Below, piece after piece: positions 19,296-27,661 of a DNA stretch of 64,000 nt (its first letter is position 1; every line of letters begins with the position of its first letter). Position numbers and translations under genes: made by a program. Source of the stretch: Rhodospirillum sp047263945 (lineage in GTDB: Bacteria > Pseudomonadota > Alphaproteobacteria > Rhodospirillales > Rhodospirillaceae); assembly GCF_047263945.1 (NCBI RefSeq), contig NZ_JBLAVB010000001.1:124001-188000 (forward strand). The letters are read 5' to 3'. The notes beneath the pieces are model-generated. The model worked only from the letters and a program-made list of their open reading frames with translations, had not been told where the DNA came from and searched no databases.

Positions 19296-20522
19296 ATGAT
19301 TAAGTCTTCCCCTGTCACCCGCCGTGGCCTGCTCAAGGCGGGCGCCGCCCTGGGCGTGGCGACTTTGGGTGTTGGTGTCCATCCCTGGACCCGCTTCGCC
19401 CGCGCCGCTGACCTGAGCAGCGAAAGCCTGCGGACCACGGGCCTGTCCGTGACCGTGCAGGACCGTATCCTGGAGATGTTCAAGACGGCGAGTGGCGTGG
19501 GGTCCGTGTCGGGGACACCGTCCACCTATCCGGACGCCCAAACCAAGATCCTGTCTGGCGGTTCGGACTATGATGTCTGGGAGATCATTGCCGAGCGTCT
19601 GCCCGCGCTGATCGCCACGGACAACCTGGAGACCATTCCCGTGTCAGAACTGCCGAACTGGGCAGGGATCCGCGATACCTTCACCAAGGTCGATCCCAAG
19701 TGGGACGCGCGGTCACAAATCACCGGGCAGATCTGGGCCGACGAGGCGCAGACCGAGCTGTTTATGGTGCCAGCCGTCTATAACTACGACTCCGTTGGCT
19801 ACAATCCGGATGTGGTGTCCGATGAAGAGGCCAATACCTGGACAGCCATTTTCGATCCCAAATGGAAGGGCCGCTCCGGCCTGAACGTGGATCCTCTCAT
19901 CGCCATCGGTCAGGCGATTATGGCCATGAACACTTTAGGCCTTCTGGACGTCAAAAACCCCGGAAATCCCGGCAAGGACGATATCGACGAGGCGGCTAAG
20001 TTCCTGATTTCCAAAAAGAAGGACGGTCAGTTCCGTGCCCTTTGGGGGGACTTTGGCGAGTTGGTCAACCTGATGGCCTCGGGCGAGATGGTGGTTTGCG
20101 ACGCCTGGCAGCCTGCGGTTATGGCGGTCAAGGCCCAAGGCAAGCCCGCCAAATACGCAACCCCCAAAGAAGGCTACCGGGCCTGGGCCATCGGTCCGTC
20201 GATGCTGAAGGGCACCCCCAACCGCGAGGCGGTGATCTCCTACGCCAATTTCTGGCTCTCCGGTCCGCCGGGCATCGCGGTCACCGAACAGGGCTATTAC
20301 TCCCCGTCCAAGAACATCAAGGATTTCATGGATCCGGACAAATACGCCTTTTGGTACGAGGGCAAGCCCTGGGTCGGCCCCGAGGAACGGGGCATCAAGG
20401 AAGGGGATCTGCGCGATGGCGGTTCTCTGAAAACCCGCGCCGCCAACGTTGCCTATTGGCACCAGTGGCCCGACGAATATGACCACCTGATCCAGCGTTG
20501 GGACGAGTTCCTGAACGCTTGA
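19296..20522 (+). CDS. ABC transporter substrate-binding protein, PotD-like, Tat-exported
   Basis: This 408-residue periplasmic protein has a twin-arginine signal (TRRGLLKAGAALGVATLGVG, cleavage near ARA-AD). The mature part is of the spermidine/putrescine binding type, with YNYDSVGYNP and a WQP-containing ligand segment (VCDAWQPAVMAVKAQG). It supplies the importer formed by the adjacent permeases. A signal-less paralogue is coded at 24398-25612, and both share EGYRAW, QGYYS/L and WYEG segments. Tat export suggests folding before export. Confidence 0.92.
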   Translation: MIKSSPVTRRGLLKAGAALGVATLGVGVHPWTRFARAADLSSESLRTTGLSVTVQDRILEMFKTASGVGSVSGTPSTYPDAQTKILSGGSDYDVWEIIAERLPALIATDNLETIPVSELPNWAGIRDTFTKVDPKWDARSQITGQIWADEAQTELFMVPAVYNYDSVGYNPDVVSDEEANTWTAIFDPKWKGRSGLNVDPLIAIGQAIMAMNTLGLLDVKNPGNPGKDDIDEAAKFLISKKKDGQFRALWGDFGELVNLMASGEMVVCDAWQPAVMAVKAQGKPAKYATPKEGYRAWAIGPSMLKGTPNREAVISYANFWLSGPPGIAVTEQGYYSPSKNIKDFMDPDKYAFWYEGKPWVGPEERGIKEGDLRDGGSLKTRAANVAYWHQWPDEYDHLIQRWDEFLNA

Positions 20523-20556
20523 TCCGGTTCCGCCCGGTCCCCCGACCCTTCCCTCT

Positions 20557-20592
20557 CCCCAACGTTGGGGGGCCGGGCTTCTTTCTTCCTGA
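20557..20592 (+). terminator. Hairpin after the binding-protein gene
   Basis: CCCCAACGTTGGGG (20557-20570) is a perfect palindrome followed by GGCCGGGC and a pyrimidine-rich CTTCTTTCTTCCT. It lies between the binding-protein gene and the second ATPase gene, where partial termination or RNA protection often raises binding-protein output. Confidence 0.5.
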
Positions 20593-20601
20593 GGGCTATC
20601 C

Positions 20602-21687
20602 ATGGTGCATGATCTGGAACTGGTGTCGGTCGGCAAGACCTATGCCGATGGAACCAAAGCTGTCTCGAATTTCAATTTACAGGTGGAGAAGGGCGAGTTC
20701 GTTGCCTTTCTCGGCCCCTCGGGCTGTGGGAAGTCGACCACGCTGCGCATGATCGCCGGGTTCGAGGAGATCACCGAGGGTGATATCCTGATCAAGGGAC
20801 GGAATGTGTCGGCCACGCCGCCGGAAAAGCGGCCCACCTCCATGATCTTTCAGAACTATGCCCTGTTTCCGCATATGACCGTGCGCCGGAACGTCGGCTT
20901 TGGTCTGGATGTGAAGGGCCTGCCCAGGGCCGAGCGGGACCGCAAGGTGGACCGAATCCTGGACATGTTCGACCTGACGGAAGTCGCCGACCGCAAGGCC
21001 GACCGTCTGTCTGCGGGGCAACGCCAGCGCATCGCGCTGGCCCGGGGGCTGGTGGTGGAGCCGGAGATTCTGCTGCTCGACGAACCACTCGGTGCCCTGG
21101 ACGCCAACCTGCGTCGCATTATTCAGAACGAACTCAAGCTCCTGCAACGGGAACTGGGGATCACCTTTGTTTTCGTCACCCACGCCCAGTCGGAGGCCTT
21201 GGGGCTGTCGGATCGGGTGGTGGTCATGTCCAACGGCGTGGTGGAACAGATTTCCACCCCCAAAGAGCTTTACCTGCGCCCCCAAACCCCCTTTGTCGCA
21301 CGCTTCATTGGCGCCAATACCTTGATCGAGGGGCGGCCCCTGGCGTCAGAAGGGGGGGCATTGGGGAAGGCGTTTAACCGCATCGACACTGCGCTGGGTC
21401 CGATTTCCGGTATCGGCCCATCGGGATCGACCCTTGCGGTCATTCCCGCCGAGGCGTTCCGCTTGGCGCCCGAGGGCCAGCCCGGGGAGATGACCCTGCC
21501 GGGGCGGGTCGTCTGGAAGCAATTGGTCGGCGCCACGGGACATTTCCGCGTGCGCCTGGCCAATGATCAGGAGATCGGTATCGAAACCCATTCCGATACG
21601 GCCCGCGCCCAAATCCTGGACGTGGGTGCTGTGGTGACCTTGGGCCTGGATCCCGGGGCCGTCACCCTCATGCCATCGAACCCATAA
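20602..21687 (+). CDS. ABC transporter ATP-binding protein, PotA-like, with LSAGQ signature
   Basis: The 361-residue ATPase has Walker A GPSGCGKS (38-45), Q-loop IFQNYALFPH, Walker B ILLLDE, and the switch His194 in VTHAQ. The signature motif reads LSAGQ (136-140) rather than LSGGQ. A TOBE-like domain fills the C-terminus. Its numbering matches the first ATPase residue for residue over the catalytic domain. Because only one permease pair exists in the operon, it could assemble with the first ATPase as an unequal dimer, or form a homodimer used under other conditions. Confidence 0.92.
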   Translation: MVHDLELVSVGKTYADGTKAVSNFNLQVEKGEFVAFLGPSGCGKSTTLRMIAGFEEITEGDILIKGRNVSATPPEKRPTSMIFQNYALFPHMTVRRNVGFGLDVKGLPRAERDRKVDRILDMFDLTEVADRKADRLSAGQRQRIALARGLVVEPEILLLDEPLGALDANLRRIIQNELKLLQRELGITFVFVTHAQSEALGLSDRVVVMSNGVVEQISTPKELYLRPQTPFVARFIGANTLIEGRPLASEGGALGKAFNRIDTALGPISGIGPSGSTLAVIPAEAFRLAPEGQPGEMTLPGRVVWKQLVGATGHFRVRLANDQEIGIETHSDTARAQILDVGAVVTLGLDPGAVTLMPSNP

Positions 21688-21700
21688 GGAGACTATGACA

Positions 21701-22576
21701 ATGGCGAAGGAAATCTTGGTTGGCTTTGGCATCGACGTGGACGCCGTCGCCGGTTGGTTGGGGTCCTACGGCGGCGAGGACAGCCCGGACGATATTTCGC
21801 GGGGCCTGTTCGCTGGCGAGGTGGGCAGTCCCCGTCTGTTGAACCTGTTCGACAAGCTGGGGATCAAGACCACCTGGTTCATTCCCGGCCATTCCGCCGA
21901 AACCTTCCCCGAGCAAATGAAGGAGGTCGCCAAACGCGGGCATGAGATCGGGATTCATGGATATAGCCATGAGAACCCCATTGCCATGACTCCGGAACAG
22001 GAAGAGGCCGTTCTGGACAAATGCATCGGGCTGATCACCGAGTTGTCGGGCCAGCGCCCCACGGGCTACGTCGCCCCCTGGTGGGAGTTTTCCAATGTCA
22101 CCAATGAAATGCTGCTGAAGAAGGGCATCAAGTACGATCATTCCTTGATGCACAACGATTTCAGCCCCTATCGGGTGCGCGTGGGTGATAGCTGGACCAA
22201 GATCGATTATGCGGGCAAGCCCGAGGACTGGATGAAGCCCCTTGTCCGTGGCGAGGAAACCGACCTGATCGAGATCCCGGCCAACTGGTACCTGGACGAC
22301 CTGCCGCCGATGATGTTCATCAAGAAGGCCCCGAATAGCCACGGGTTCGTCAATCCCCGGGATATCGAGGAGATGTGGCGCGATCAGTTCGATTGGGTCT
22401 ATGCCAATATGGACTATGCCGTCTTCCCCATGACGATTCACCCCGATGTGTCCGGCCGCCCGCAGGTTCTGTTGATGCTGGAACGCTTGTTCAACCACAT
22501 CAAGGGACATGAGGGTGTCCGCTTCGTCACCATGAACGAGATGGCCGATGATTTCGCGAAGCGCTGTCCCCGCTAG
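21701..22576 (+). CDS. Polysaccharide deacetylase family protein (PgdA/PuuE-like)
   Basis: A 291-residue NodB-fold metal-dependent hydrolase. The first motif GFGIDVDAVAG holds the catalytic Asp and metal Asp, and HGYSHE holds the two metal-binding His. The arrangement with FIPGHSAETFP and HPDVSGRPQ is like Helicobacter HP0310 and allantoinase PuuE, whose members also act on small amides and not only on polysaccharides. ATG 21701 is preferred because AAGGAG lies 9 bases upstream; ATG 21695 is too close to it. No signal peptide, so it acts in the cytoplasm. A small amide or N-acyl substrate delivered by the importer is more likely than peptidoglycan. Confidence 0.85.
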   Translation: MAKEILVGFGIDVDAVAGWLGSYGGEDSPDDISRGLFAGEVGSPRLLNLFDKLGIKTTWFIPGHSAETFPEQMKEVAKRGHEIGIHGYSHENPIAMTPEQEEAVLDKCIGLITELSGQRPTGYVAPWWEFSNVTNEMLLKKGIKYDHSLMHNDFSPYRVRVGDSWTKIDYAGKPEDWMKPLVRGEETDLIEIPANWYLDDLPPMMFIKKAPNSHGFVNPRDIEEMWRDQFDWVYANMDYAVFPMTIHPDVSGRPQVLLMLERLFNHIKGHEGVRFVTMNEMADDFAKRCPR

Positions 22577-22820
22577 AGTATTCCGAGATCAAGTTGGGTC
22601 TCTTCGAGACCACAGTATACGACAGTATCTTGTCTTTTTTGGGCGATTGCCCAAGCCCATTTGGGGGCAAATGCCCCCAAACCCCCGTTTTTCTTTTACA
22701 AATAAGAATTTGGGGTCTGGGGCCTTTCGGCCCCAGTGGGAGACGGGGCAAAGCCCCGTGACTGGAAAACGGCCCTGTCGTGTACAGTGCTTCAAGACCA
22801 CACTTGGCCTCGAATGTCCT
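22572..22820. repeat. Family A palindrome interrupted by family B
   Basis: The left arm TAGAGTATTCCGAGATC with AAGTTGGG and the right arm CTTGGCCTCGAATG match the halves of the intact family A palindrome at 51486-51547. A family B element lies between them at 22615-22785. Confidence 0.7.
22615..22785 (+). repeat. Family B repeat, full-length copy
   Basis: 171 bp bounded by GTATACGACAG and CTGTCGTGTAC as terminal inverted repeats. Inside are GGGCGATTGCCCAAGCCC, a TTTGGGGGCAAATGCCCCCAAA stem, CTGGGGCC-TTTC-GGCCCCAG and GGGGCAAAGCCCC. It has no coding capacity. Confidence 0.85.
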
Positions 22821-22842
22821 TCCACCGACAGGAGGGCCTGTC

Positions 22843-23166
22843 ATGTGTTCGCTTTGCGGTATTTTGGGTTGTGATGATCATTGGACAAATCCGGTGGCGC
22901 GGCCCGGGGTCTATTCCCGGAACACCGATCGCCTGTCCCGGCGGACCGAGACCGACCGCCGTATCGCCAGCATCAACCGGATCCTGGGGTATCGTCGCCT
23001 GAAACTGAACCTGTGGGGGGGGACCTCCCATGTGCTGTCCAGTCCCACCGGGGCGACCCAGGTGTTCGAGGCCCTGTCTCACCTCTGGCCCGAAGCGGAG
23101 CGCTTGGCCGGAAGAGCCTTCGATCCCCTGGATCCGGATCTGATCGATTGGATGGAGCGGTCATGA
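22843..23166 (+). CDS. Small cysteine-containing protein of unknown function
   Basis: A 107-residue protein starting MCSLCGILGCDDHW. Three Cys and a His within the first 14 residues could bind a metal. The rest is basic and polar (RRTETDRRIASINRILGYRR) and ends acidic. It is not recognised. Its stop overlaps the start of the CobW-family gene, so it is probably a partner or client of that GTPase. The N-terminal Met-Cys resembles the nucleophile position of class II amidotransferases, but no other part fits that fold. Confidence 0.7.
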   Translation: MCSLCGILGCDDHWTNPVARPGVYSRNTDRLSRRTETDRRIASINRILGYRRLKLNLWGGTSHVLSSPTGATQVFEALSHLWPEAERLAGRAFDPLDPDLIDWMERS

Positions 23167-24224
23167 CCAAGGTACCATCATCCCATCCAACTCCGGTGAT
23201 TCTGGTGACGGGCTTCCTGGGGTCGGGTAAGACGACCCTGTTGCAACGCCTTTTGACGGATCCCGCCATGAACCGGGCTGCGGTCCTGATCAACGAGTTT
23301 GGTGAGATCGGGCTCGATCACCATCTGCTCGACCGGATAGATGACACGGTTGTTCTGATGAAGTCGGGCTGTGTCTGCTGCACGGTCCGGGGCGAGGTGG
23401 CCGATGCCCTGGGCAATCTCAACAGCCTGCGCGCCCGCGGCGAAATCGACTTTGACCGGGTGGTCATCGAAACTACGGGGTTGGCCGATCCTTATCCCAT
23501 TCTCCAGACCCTGCGGGCCCATCCGGTGCTGCGCAGTCATGTCATCGCCGGTGGTGTCGTGACAACGGTCGACGCGGTGAACGCAGAGAGCCAGCTCTCT
23601 GGCCGGGCTGAAGCGGTCCATCAGATCGCCGCCGCTGATCGGATCGTTCTGACCAAAACGGACCTTGTCGATGCCCGGGCGGTTTCCTCCCTGCGCGACC
23701 GTCTGATCAAGGTCAATCCCTCGGCTCCGGTGGTGACCGGAGCTGATCCGGTGTCGGAGATTTTGGCGGAGCTTTCGCCTGCCCGATCCCTGCTGAGGAC
23801 CCCCGGGGGCGCGATGGGGGGCGCGATGGGAGAGGGGGACCCGCAGCGGCATCACCACGACGAAGCCTTCGGGGTTTCGACCTTTTCCCTTGTTCTCGAT
23901 CGCCCCTTGAACTGGACCGACTTCGGTGTTTGGTTGACGCTGCTGTTGCACCGGCATGGGGACAAGATCTTTCGCGTCAAGGGTATTCTGGCCATCGCCG
24001 GAGAGGATCGGCCGGTCGCCATTCACGGCGTCCAGCATTTGGTCCATCCGCCCGTCCATTTGCCCGCATGGCCGGACGACGACCACCGGTCCCGCATCGT
24101 GTTCATCTTTCGCGACCTTGACCCGAACCGGATTAAGCGGTCTTTGGTTGCTTTTACGGATTTTGGCAGAAAGGAAGCGGATCACACGTCTTACGGTGAC
24201 CCCGCACCTCGGGTGAGGATTTAG
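23163..24224 (+). CDS. CobW/COG0523-family GTP-binding metallochaperone
   Basis: A 353-residue GTPase with Walker A GFLGSGKTT (17-25), the metal motif GCVCC (70-74), Walker B-like VVIETTGLADP, and guanine motif TKTD in place of NKxD. A His-rich linker (RHHHDE) precedes the C-terminal domain. COG0523 proteins use GTP to insert or deliver metals such as Zn to target enzymes. Here the likely client is a metal enzyme of the same operon, such as the deacetylase-family protein, or the Cys-rich protein immediately upstream. Translationally coupled with that gene. Confidence 0.9.
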   Translation: MTKVPSSHPTPVILVTGFLGSGKTTLLQRLLTDPAMNRAAVLINEFGEIGLDHHLLDRIDDTVVLMKSGCVCCTVRGEVADALGNLNSLRARGEIDFDRVVIETTGLADPYPILQTLRAHPVLRSHVIAGGVVTTVDAVNAESQLSGRAEAVHQIAAADRIVLTKTDLVDARAVSSLRDRLIKVNPSAPVVTGADPVSEILAELSPARSLLRTPGGAMGGAMGEGDPQRHHHDEAFGVSTFSLVLDRPLNWTDFGVWLTLLLHRHGDKIFRVKGILAIAGEDRPVAIHGVQHLVHPPVHLPAWPDDDHRSRIVFIFRDLDPNRIKRSLVAFTDFGRKEADHTSYGDPAPRVRI

Positions 24225-24397
24225 CCTTTGTCAGGAACATGCGAAAATCCACTTTCCCGTGAAGACAAAGAGGATCAAAAGGACCTCGGGTCCGGTCCCT
24301 GCGGTGGGATTGGGACGGAGTGGACCCTTGTTTTGTTTCGTATCGGTCGCGTCGGGTCGGGTTCCGGGCCGCGATCCATGCCCCATTTGGAAGCACT

Positions 24398-25612
24398 GTG
24401 TTGACCAAGCCCCTACGCGTTCTGTGCACGGAAATTCTTCCCTGGCGTTTGCTCCAGGCACGCGCTCAGGTGGATCTCGGGTTTCCCATCGAGTTCCATG
24501 AGCATGATTTCGTGACCACCCAACGTATCGCGGCGACCCAGCCGGAAACCTATGACGTCTATGACCAGTGCTTTCATAACCTGGACATCGTGTGGCATTG
24601 GGGGGCGATCCAGGCCATTGAAACGGACCGGATTACCACGTGGAACGAGGTGACGGATCTGACCAAGAAAGGGGGCTTGGATGGGCGCCGACTGGGTTGC
24701 GGGGATGCGCCGGTCACGCGGTTGTACGTCCAGCCCGACGGGGGATTGTCCAGTCAGACGACGGGCCGCATTTCCATGCTGCCGACGGTCCACAATTTCG
24801 ACAGCTTCGCCTTGAACCTGGACGCCACGGGCAAGGATGTGGACAACGAAGTCACGTCCTGGAGTGAGTTGCTCGATCCGCGCTGGAAGGGGCGGGTGGC
24901 CCTGGTGGATGAGCCGGCCATCGGTGTGTTCGATCTGGCCATGGCCCTGCGCGCGGCGGGCAAGGTGCGGTTCCGCGATCTGGGGAACTTGACCCTTTCG
25001 GAGATCGATCAGGTCATCGACGCCGGGTGGGACCTGGTCCAGTCGGGGCATTTGGCGCCCTTCTGGACAACCACGCTGGAGGCCACGGACCGTCTGCTGT
25101 CCGGGGAGTTGATCGTTGCCTCCCTGTGGTCGCCGTCGGTGGTCGCGGTGAAGGCCCGAGACATGCGGATCCGTCAGGCGGTGCCCGTGGAGGGCTATCG
25201 TGCGTGGCACGGGGGTCTCTGTCTGGCCAATCATTTGACGGGCGAGCGGCTCGACATGGCCTATGCCTGGATGAATTGGTTCCTGTCGGGGTGGCCCGGG
25301 GCGGTCATGGCAAGGCAGGGATACTATTTATCCGTTCCCGGTCGGGTCCGTGCCCATCTGGACCCGGAAGAATGGGATTATTGGTACGAAGGCTTGCCCG
25401 CAGCGCGGCCCTTGCCCAACCCTTCCGGCGCCCTGGCCATTCGCCTGGGCGAGGTCCGCTCCGGTGGATCCTACCGGGCGCGCTCTTCCCATGTGGCCGT
25501 CTGGAACACGACGATGGACGAGCACAACTACCTTGTGCGCCGTTGGAATGACCTGATGGCCTTTTCCGCGTCCCGGGGGACCCGCCAGCGGCGCGCAGTC
25601 CAGCCCGGATAA
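24398..25612 (+). CDS. PotD-like binding protein without signal peptide
   Basis: This protein of about 404 residues is a clear paralogue of the exported binding protein at 19296-20522: it shares MLPTVHNFDSFALN against MVPAVYNYDSVGYN, plus EGYRAW, RQGYYLS and WYEGLP segments. It has no hydrophobic or twin-Arg N-terminus, so it should stay in the cytoplasm. Start codons are unclear: GTG 24398 or TTG 24401 fit the fold start (LRVLCTEILPW), while ATG 24320 would add an unusual tail. It may sense the imported ligand or buffer it. Gap 24225-24397 shows no gene. Confidence 0.8.
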   Translation: MLTKPLRVLCTEILPWRLLQARAQVDLGFPIEFHEHDFVTTQRIAATQPETYDVYDQCFHNLDIVWHWGAIQAIETDRITTWNEVTDLTKKGGLDGRRLGCGDAPVTRLYVQPDGGLSSQTTGRISMLPTVHNFDSFALNLDATGKDVDNEVTSWSELLDPRWKGRVALVDEPAIGVFDLAMALRAAGKVRFRDLGNLTLSEIDQVIDAGWDLVQSGHLAPFWTTTLEATDRLLSGELIVASLWSPSVVAVKARDMRIRQAVPVEGYRAWHGGLCLANHLTGERLDMAYAWMNWFLSGWPGAVMARQGYYLSVPGRVRAHLDPEEWDYWYEGLPAARPLPNPSGALAIRLGEVRSGGSYRARSSHVAVWNTTMDEHNYLVRRWNDLMAFSASRGTRQRRAVQPG

Positions 25613-25635
25613 CCCTTGTTTTCGGATATTTCCCC

Positions 25636-26616
25636 ATGGCCCATATTCGTCTGATCGCCACCGGTGGCACCATTGCCTCCACCGAAACCGAAGCGGGGGG
25701 ACCTGTCACCGCCGCACTGGCCGGAGAGAGGCTGCTTGCCGCTCTTTCCCAGGGATCGCCCAAGGGGGTAACGGTGAGCGTCGAGGACTTCAAGGCCCTG
25801 GGTAGCTATGCCTTGGACCTGCCTACGGTCCATGCGCTGTGCCTGCGGATTGATGCGGTCTTGGCTGACCCGATGGTGGATGGGGTGGTGGTGACCCACG
25901 GGACGGATACCATGGAGGAAAGTGCCTGGCTGGCTGATTTGCTGGTGACATCCGATAAGCCCGTGGTTTTCACCGGGGCCCAACGCCATGCGGGTGAGCC
26001 CGATAGCGATGGACCGCGGAACATCGCCGACGCCTTGAGTTGTGCCGCGAGCCCGGCGCTTGTGGGCTTAGGGGCGGTCATCCTGTTCGAAGGGGACATT
26101 CACGCCGCCCGAGAGGTCACAAAAACACACAGCGCACGCACCGATACGTTCCGCTCCCCTGGTTTGGGCAAGATCGGCGAAGTGGACAGGGGCGAGGTTC
26201 ATCTTTACCGCACCCCCAGGTCCGGCTTGCGCCTGTCCACAGAGTGTCTGGAGGACCGTGTGGACCTCTTGTTGCTTGGCCTGGGGATGGGGGCGGACCT
26301 TTTGGATCTGCTCGCTGATCGGGGGGCTCGGGGCATTGTCCTTGCGGCTTTCGGTCGCGGGAACGCGCCCCAGGGCTTTGCCGAGGGCGTCGCTCGGTTG
26401 CGCGAGCGGGGTGTGCTCGTGGTGGTTTGCTCCCGCTGTCCGGAGGGCCGGACAGCGGGAGTCTACGGTGGGGATTCCGGAGCAACGACCTTGGTTGAGG
26501 CCGGGGCGATCCTGGGGGGCGACTTTTCGCCGATCAAGGCGCGTTTGCTCCTTTCGGCTTTGCTTGGAGCTGGCGCCGACAAGGACCGGATCACCCAGGT
26601 CTTCGCCGGCCCGTGA
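25636..26616 (+). CDS. Asparaginase family amidohydrolase
   Basis: A 326-residue type I/II asparaginase-like enzyme. Both catalytic Thr motifs are present: ATGGTIAS (8-15, Thr12) and THGTDTMEE (87-95, Thr90-Asp91), with the Lys in VTKTHS. No signal peptide, so it is cytoplasmic. As last gene of the operon it suggests that the imported compound or a product has a primary amide or is an asparagine-like molecule, releasing ammonia. Specificity is not certain; related enzymes hydrolyse asparagine, glutamine or other amides. Confidence 0.9.
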   Translation: MAHIRLIATGGTIASTETEAGGPVTAALAGERLLAALSQGSPKGVTVSVEDFKALGSYALDLPTVHALCLRIDAVLADPMVDGVVVTHGTDTMEESAWLADLLVTSDKPVVFTGAQRHAGEPDSDGPRNIADALSCAASPALVGLGAVILFEGDIHAAREVTKTHSARTDTFRSPGLGKIGEVDRGEVHLYRTPRSGLRLSTECLEDRVDLLLLGLGMGADLLDLLADRGARGIVLAAFGRGNAPQGFAEGVARLRERGVLVVVCSRCPEGRTAGVYGGDSGATTLVEAGAILGGDFSPIKARLLLSALLGAGADKDRITQVFAGP

Positions 26617-26663
26617 GGGGAGCGGATCCCTTTCTCTTGGGGAGAGGGGCAGGCACCGGGTTT

Positions 26664-26714
26664 AGAGCATCGAGTGGAAAAGTGGGCACCGGTTTTCCGG
26701 TCCACTCGATGCTC
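26664..26714. repeat. Family C palindrome (GAGCATCGAGTGGA type)
   Basis: GAGCATCGAGTGGA (26665-26678) and TCCACTCGATGCTC (26701-26714) are perfect 14-bp arms around GAAAA...GGTTTTCC. It sits between two convergent genes, where it can terminate both. Similar elements are widespread in alphaproteobacterial genomes. Other copies: 39624-39674, a half copy at 49652, and a degenerate one near 54545-54598. Confidence 0.85.
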
Positions 26715-26726
26715 AACCTGTTTGAT

Positions 26727-27659
26727 CTAGCGGGCACCCCGCACATAGGGAAGGCCGAGGGCGGCGGGCAGGTTCGCCCGGCGACCGAACACCACCAGGA
26801 CAACCATGACCGTTGCGAAGGGCAGCATTTGGATCACGTCCGTGGGGACGTCTACTCCAGCGACCTGAAGGGCCGTGGTTGCCGAAAGGCAGGTCCCGAA
26901 AATCAGCGATCCCAAAAGGACCCAAAGCGGGCGGCCTCGGGCCAACATGGCCAAGACGATGGCGATGAAGCCCCCTCCCGACGTCATGAAGGGGACGAAA
27001 ATGCCCGCGCCGACTTCGGCCATGAAAGCGCCCCCCAAACCGGCCATGGTGCCCGCACAGAGAACGGCCAGGGATCGGGTGCCGATCACGTCCACGCCTG
27101 CCGAGTCCAAGGCTGCGGGCTTGTCTCCTGCCGCTTGCAGGGCAATGCCCAAGTGGGTGCGGTGGTAAACGAAGGCCGCGAGGGGAACGGCGAGCAGGGC
27201 CAGATAGGTGATCGGCGGTTGCTGGAACAGGGCAGGGCCGACGATCGGAATGCTGGACAGTCCGGGAAGGGCCCAGCTCTCGGCGGCGGGCAGGCGGGGG
27301 TAGGACCGAGAGAACTGGAAGTGGTGAAGCAGGGCCGTCAGTCCCTCCGCCCCAAGGACGATGCCGATACCGATGACGATCTGGTTCAGCCCCAGGCGGA
27401 CGCAGAGCAAGACCATGAGTCCGGCGGTGACGGCGCCGCCCAGGGCGCCGGCCAGGAAGCCCAGACCGATGGATCCGGTCTCGAAGGCAACGAGAAACCC
27501 GCAATAGGCGCCCATGAGCATCATCCCCTCCAGGCCGACGTTCAGAACGCCCGCTTTCTCGGAGAGTTGCTCCCCCAATCCGGCGAGGAGAAGCGGTATG
27601 CCTGCGGTGATCGCCCCCAGGAGAAGGGAGGTGAGGAAGGCGTCGGTGAACAGACCCAT
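26727..27659 (-). CDS. ABC transporter permease, BMP/nucleoside type (second permease)
   Basis: A 310-residue inner-membrane protein with about 8-9 hydrophobic segments. The NVGLEGMMLMGAY block and AAGDKPAALDSAGVDV cytoplasmic loop mark the NupQ-like (RbsC-related) permeases that work with BMP-type binding proteins. It follows the first permease by 2 bases. The start at 27659 lies directly after the previous stop; open frames extending further upstream read through the neighbouring gene. Confidence 0.9.
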   Translation of the reverse strand: MGLFTDAFLTSLLLGAITAGIPLLLAGLGEQLSEKAGVLNVGLEGMMLMGAYCGFLVAFETGSIGLGFLAGALGGAVTAGLMVLLCVRLGLNQIVIGIGIVLGAEGLTALLHHFQFSRSYPRLPAAESWALPGLSSIPIVGPALFQQPPITYLALLAVPLAAFVYHRTHLGIALQAAGDKPAALDSAGVDVIGTRSLAVLCAGTMAGLGGAFMAEVGAGIFVPFMTSGGGFIAIVLAMLARGRPLWVLLGSLIFGTCLSATTALQVAGVDVPTDVIQMLPFATVMVVLVVFGRRANLPAALGLPYVRGAR

Positions 27660-27661
27660 GG

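Noticed and set aside
22548..22874. Small frames across the family A/B repeats (also at 30371-30673, 49621-50001 and 54607-54872)
   Set aside because: They translate repeat DNA; similar peptides appear at every copy because the repeat is shared.
26117..26485. Minus-strand frame opposite the asparaginase
   Set aside because: Arg/Pro-rich antisense frame; the plus strand encodes a complete asparaginase.
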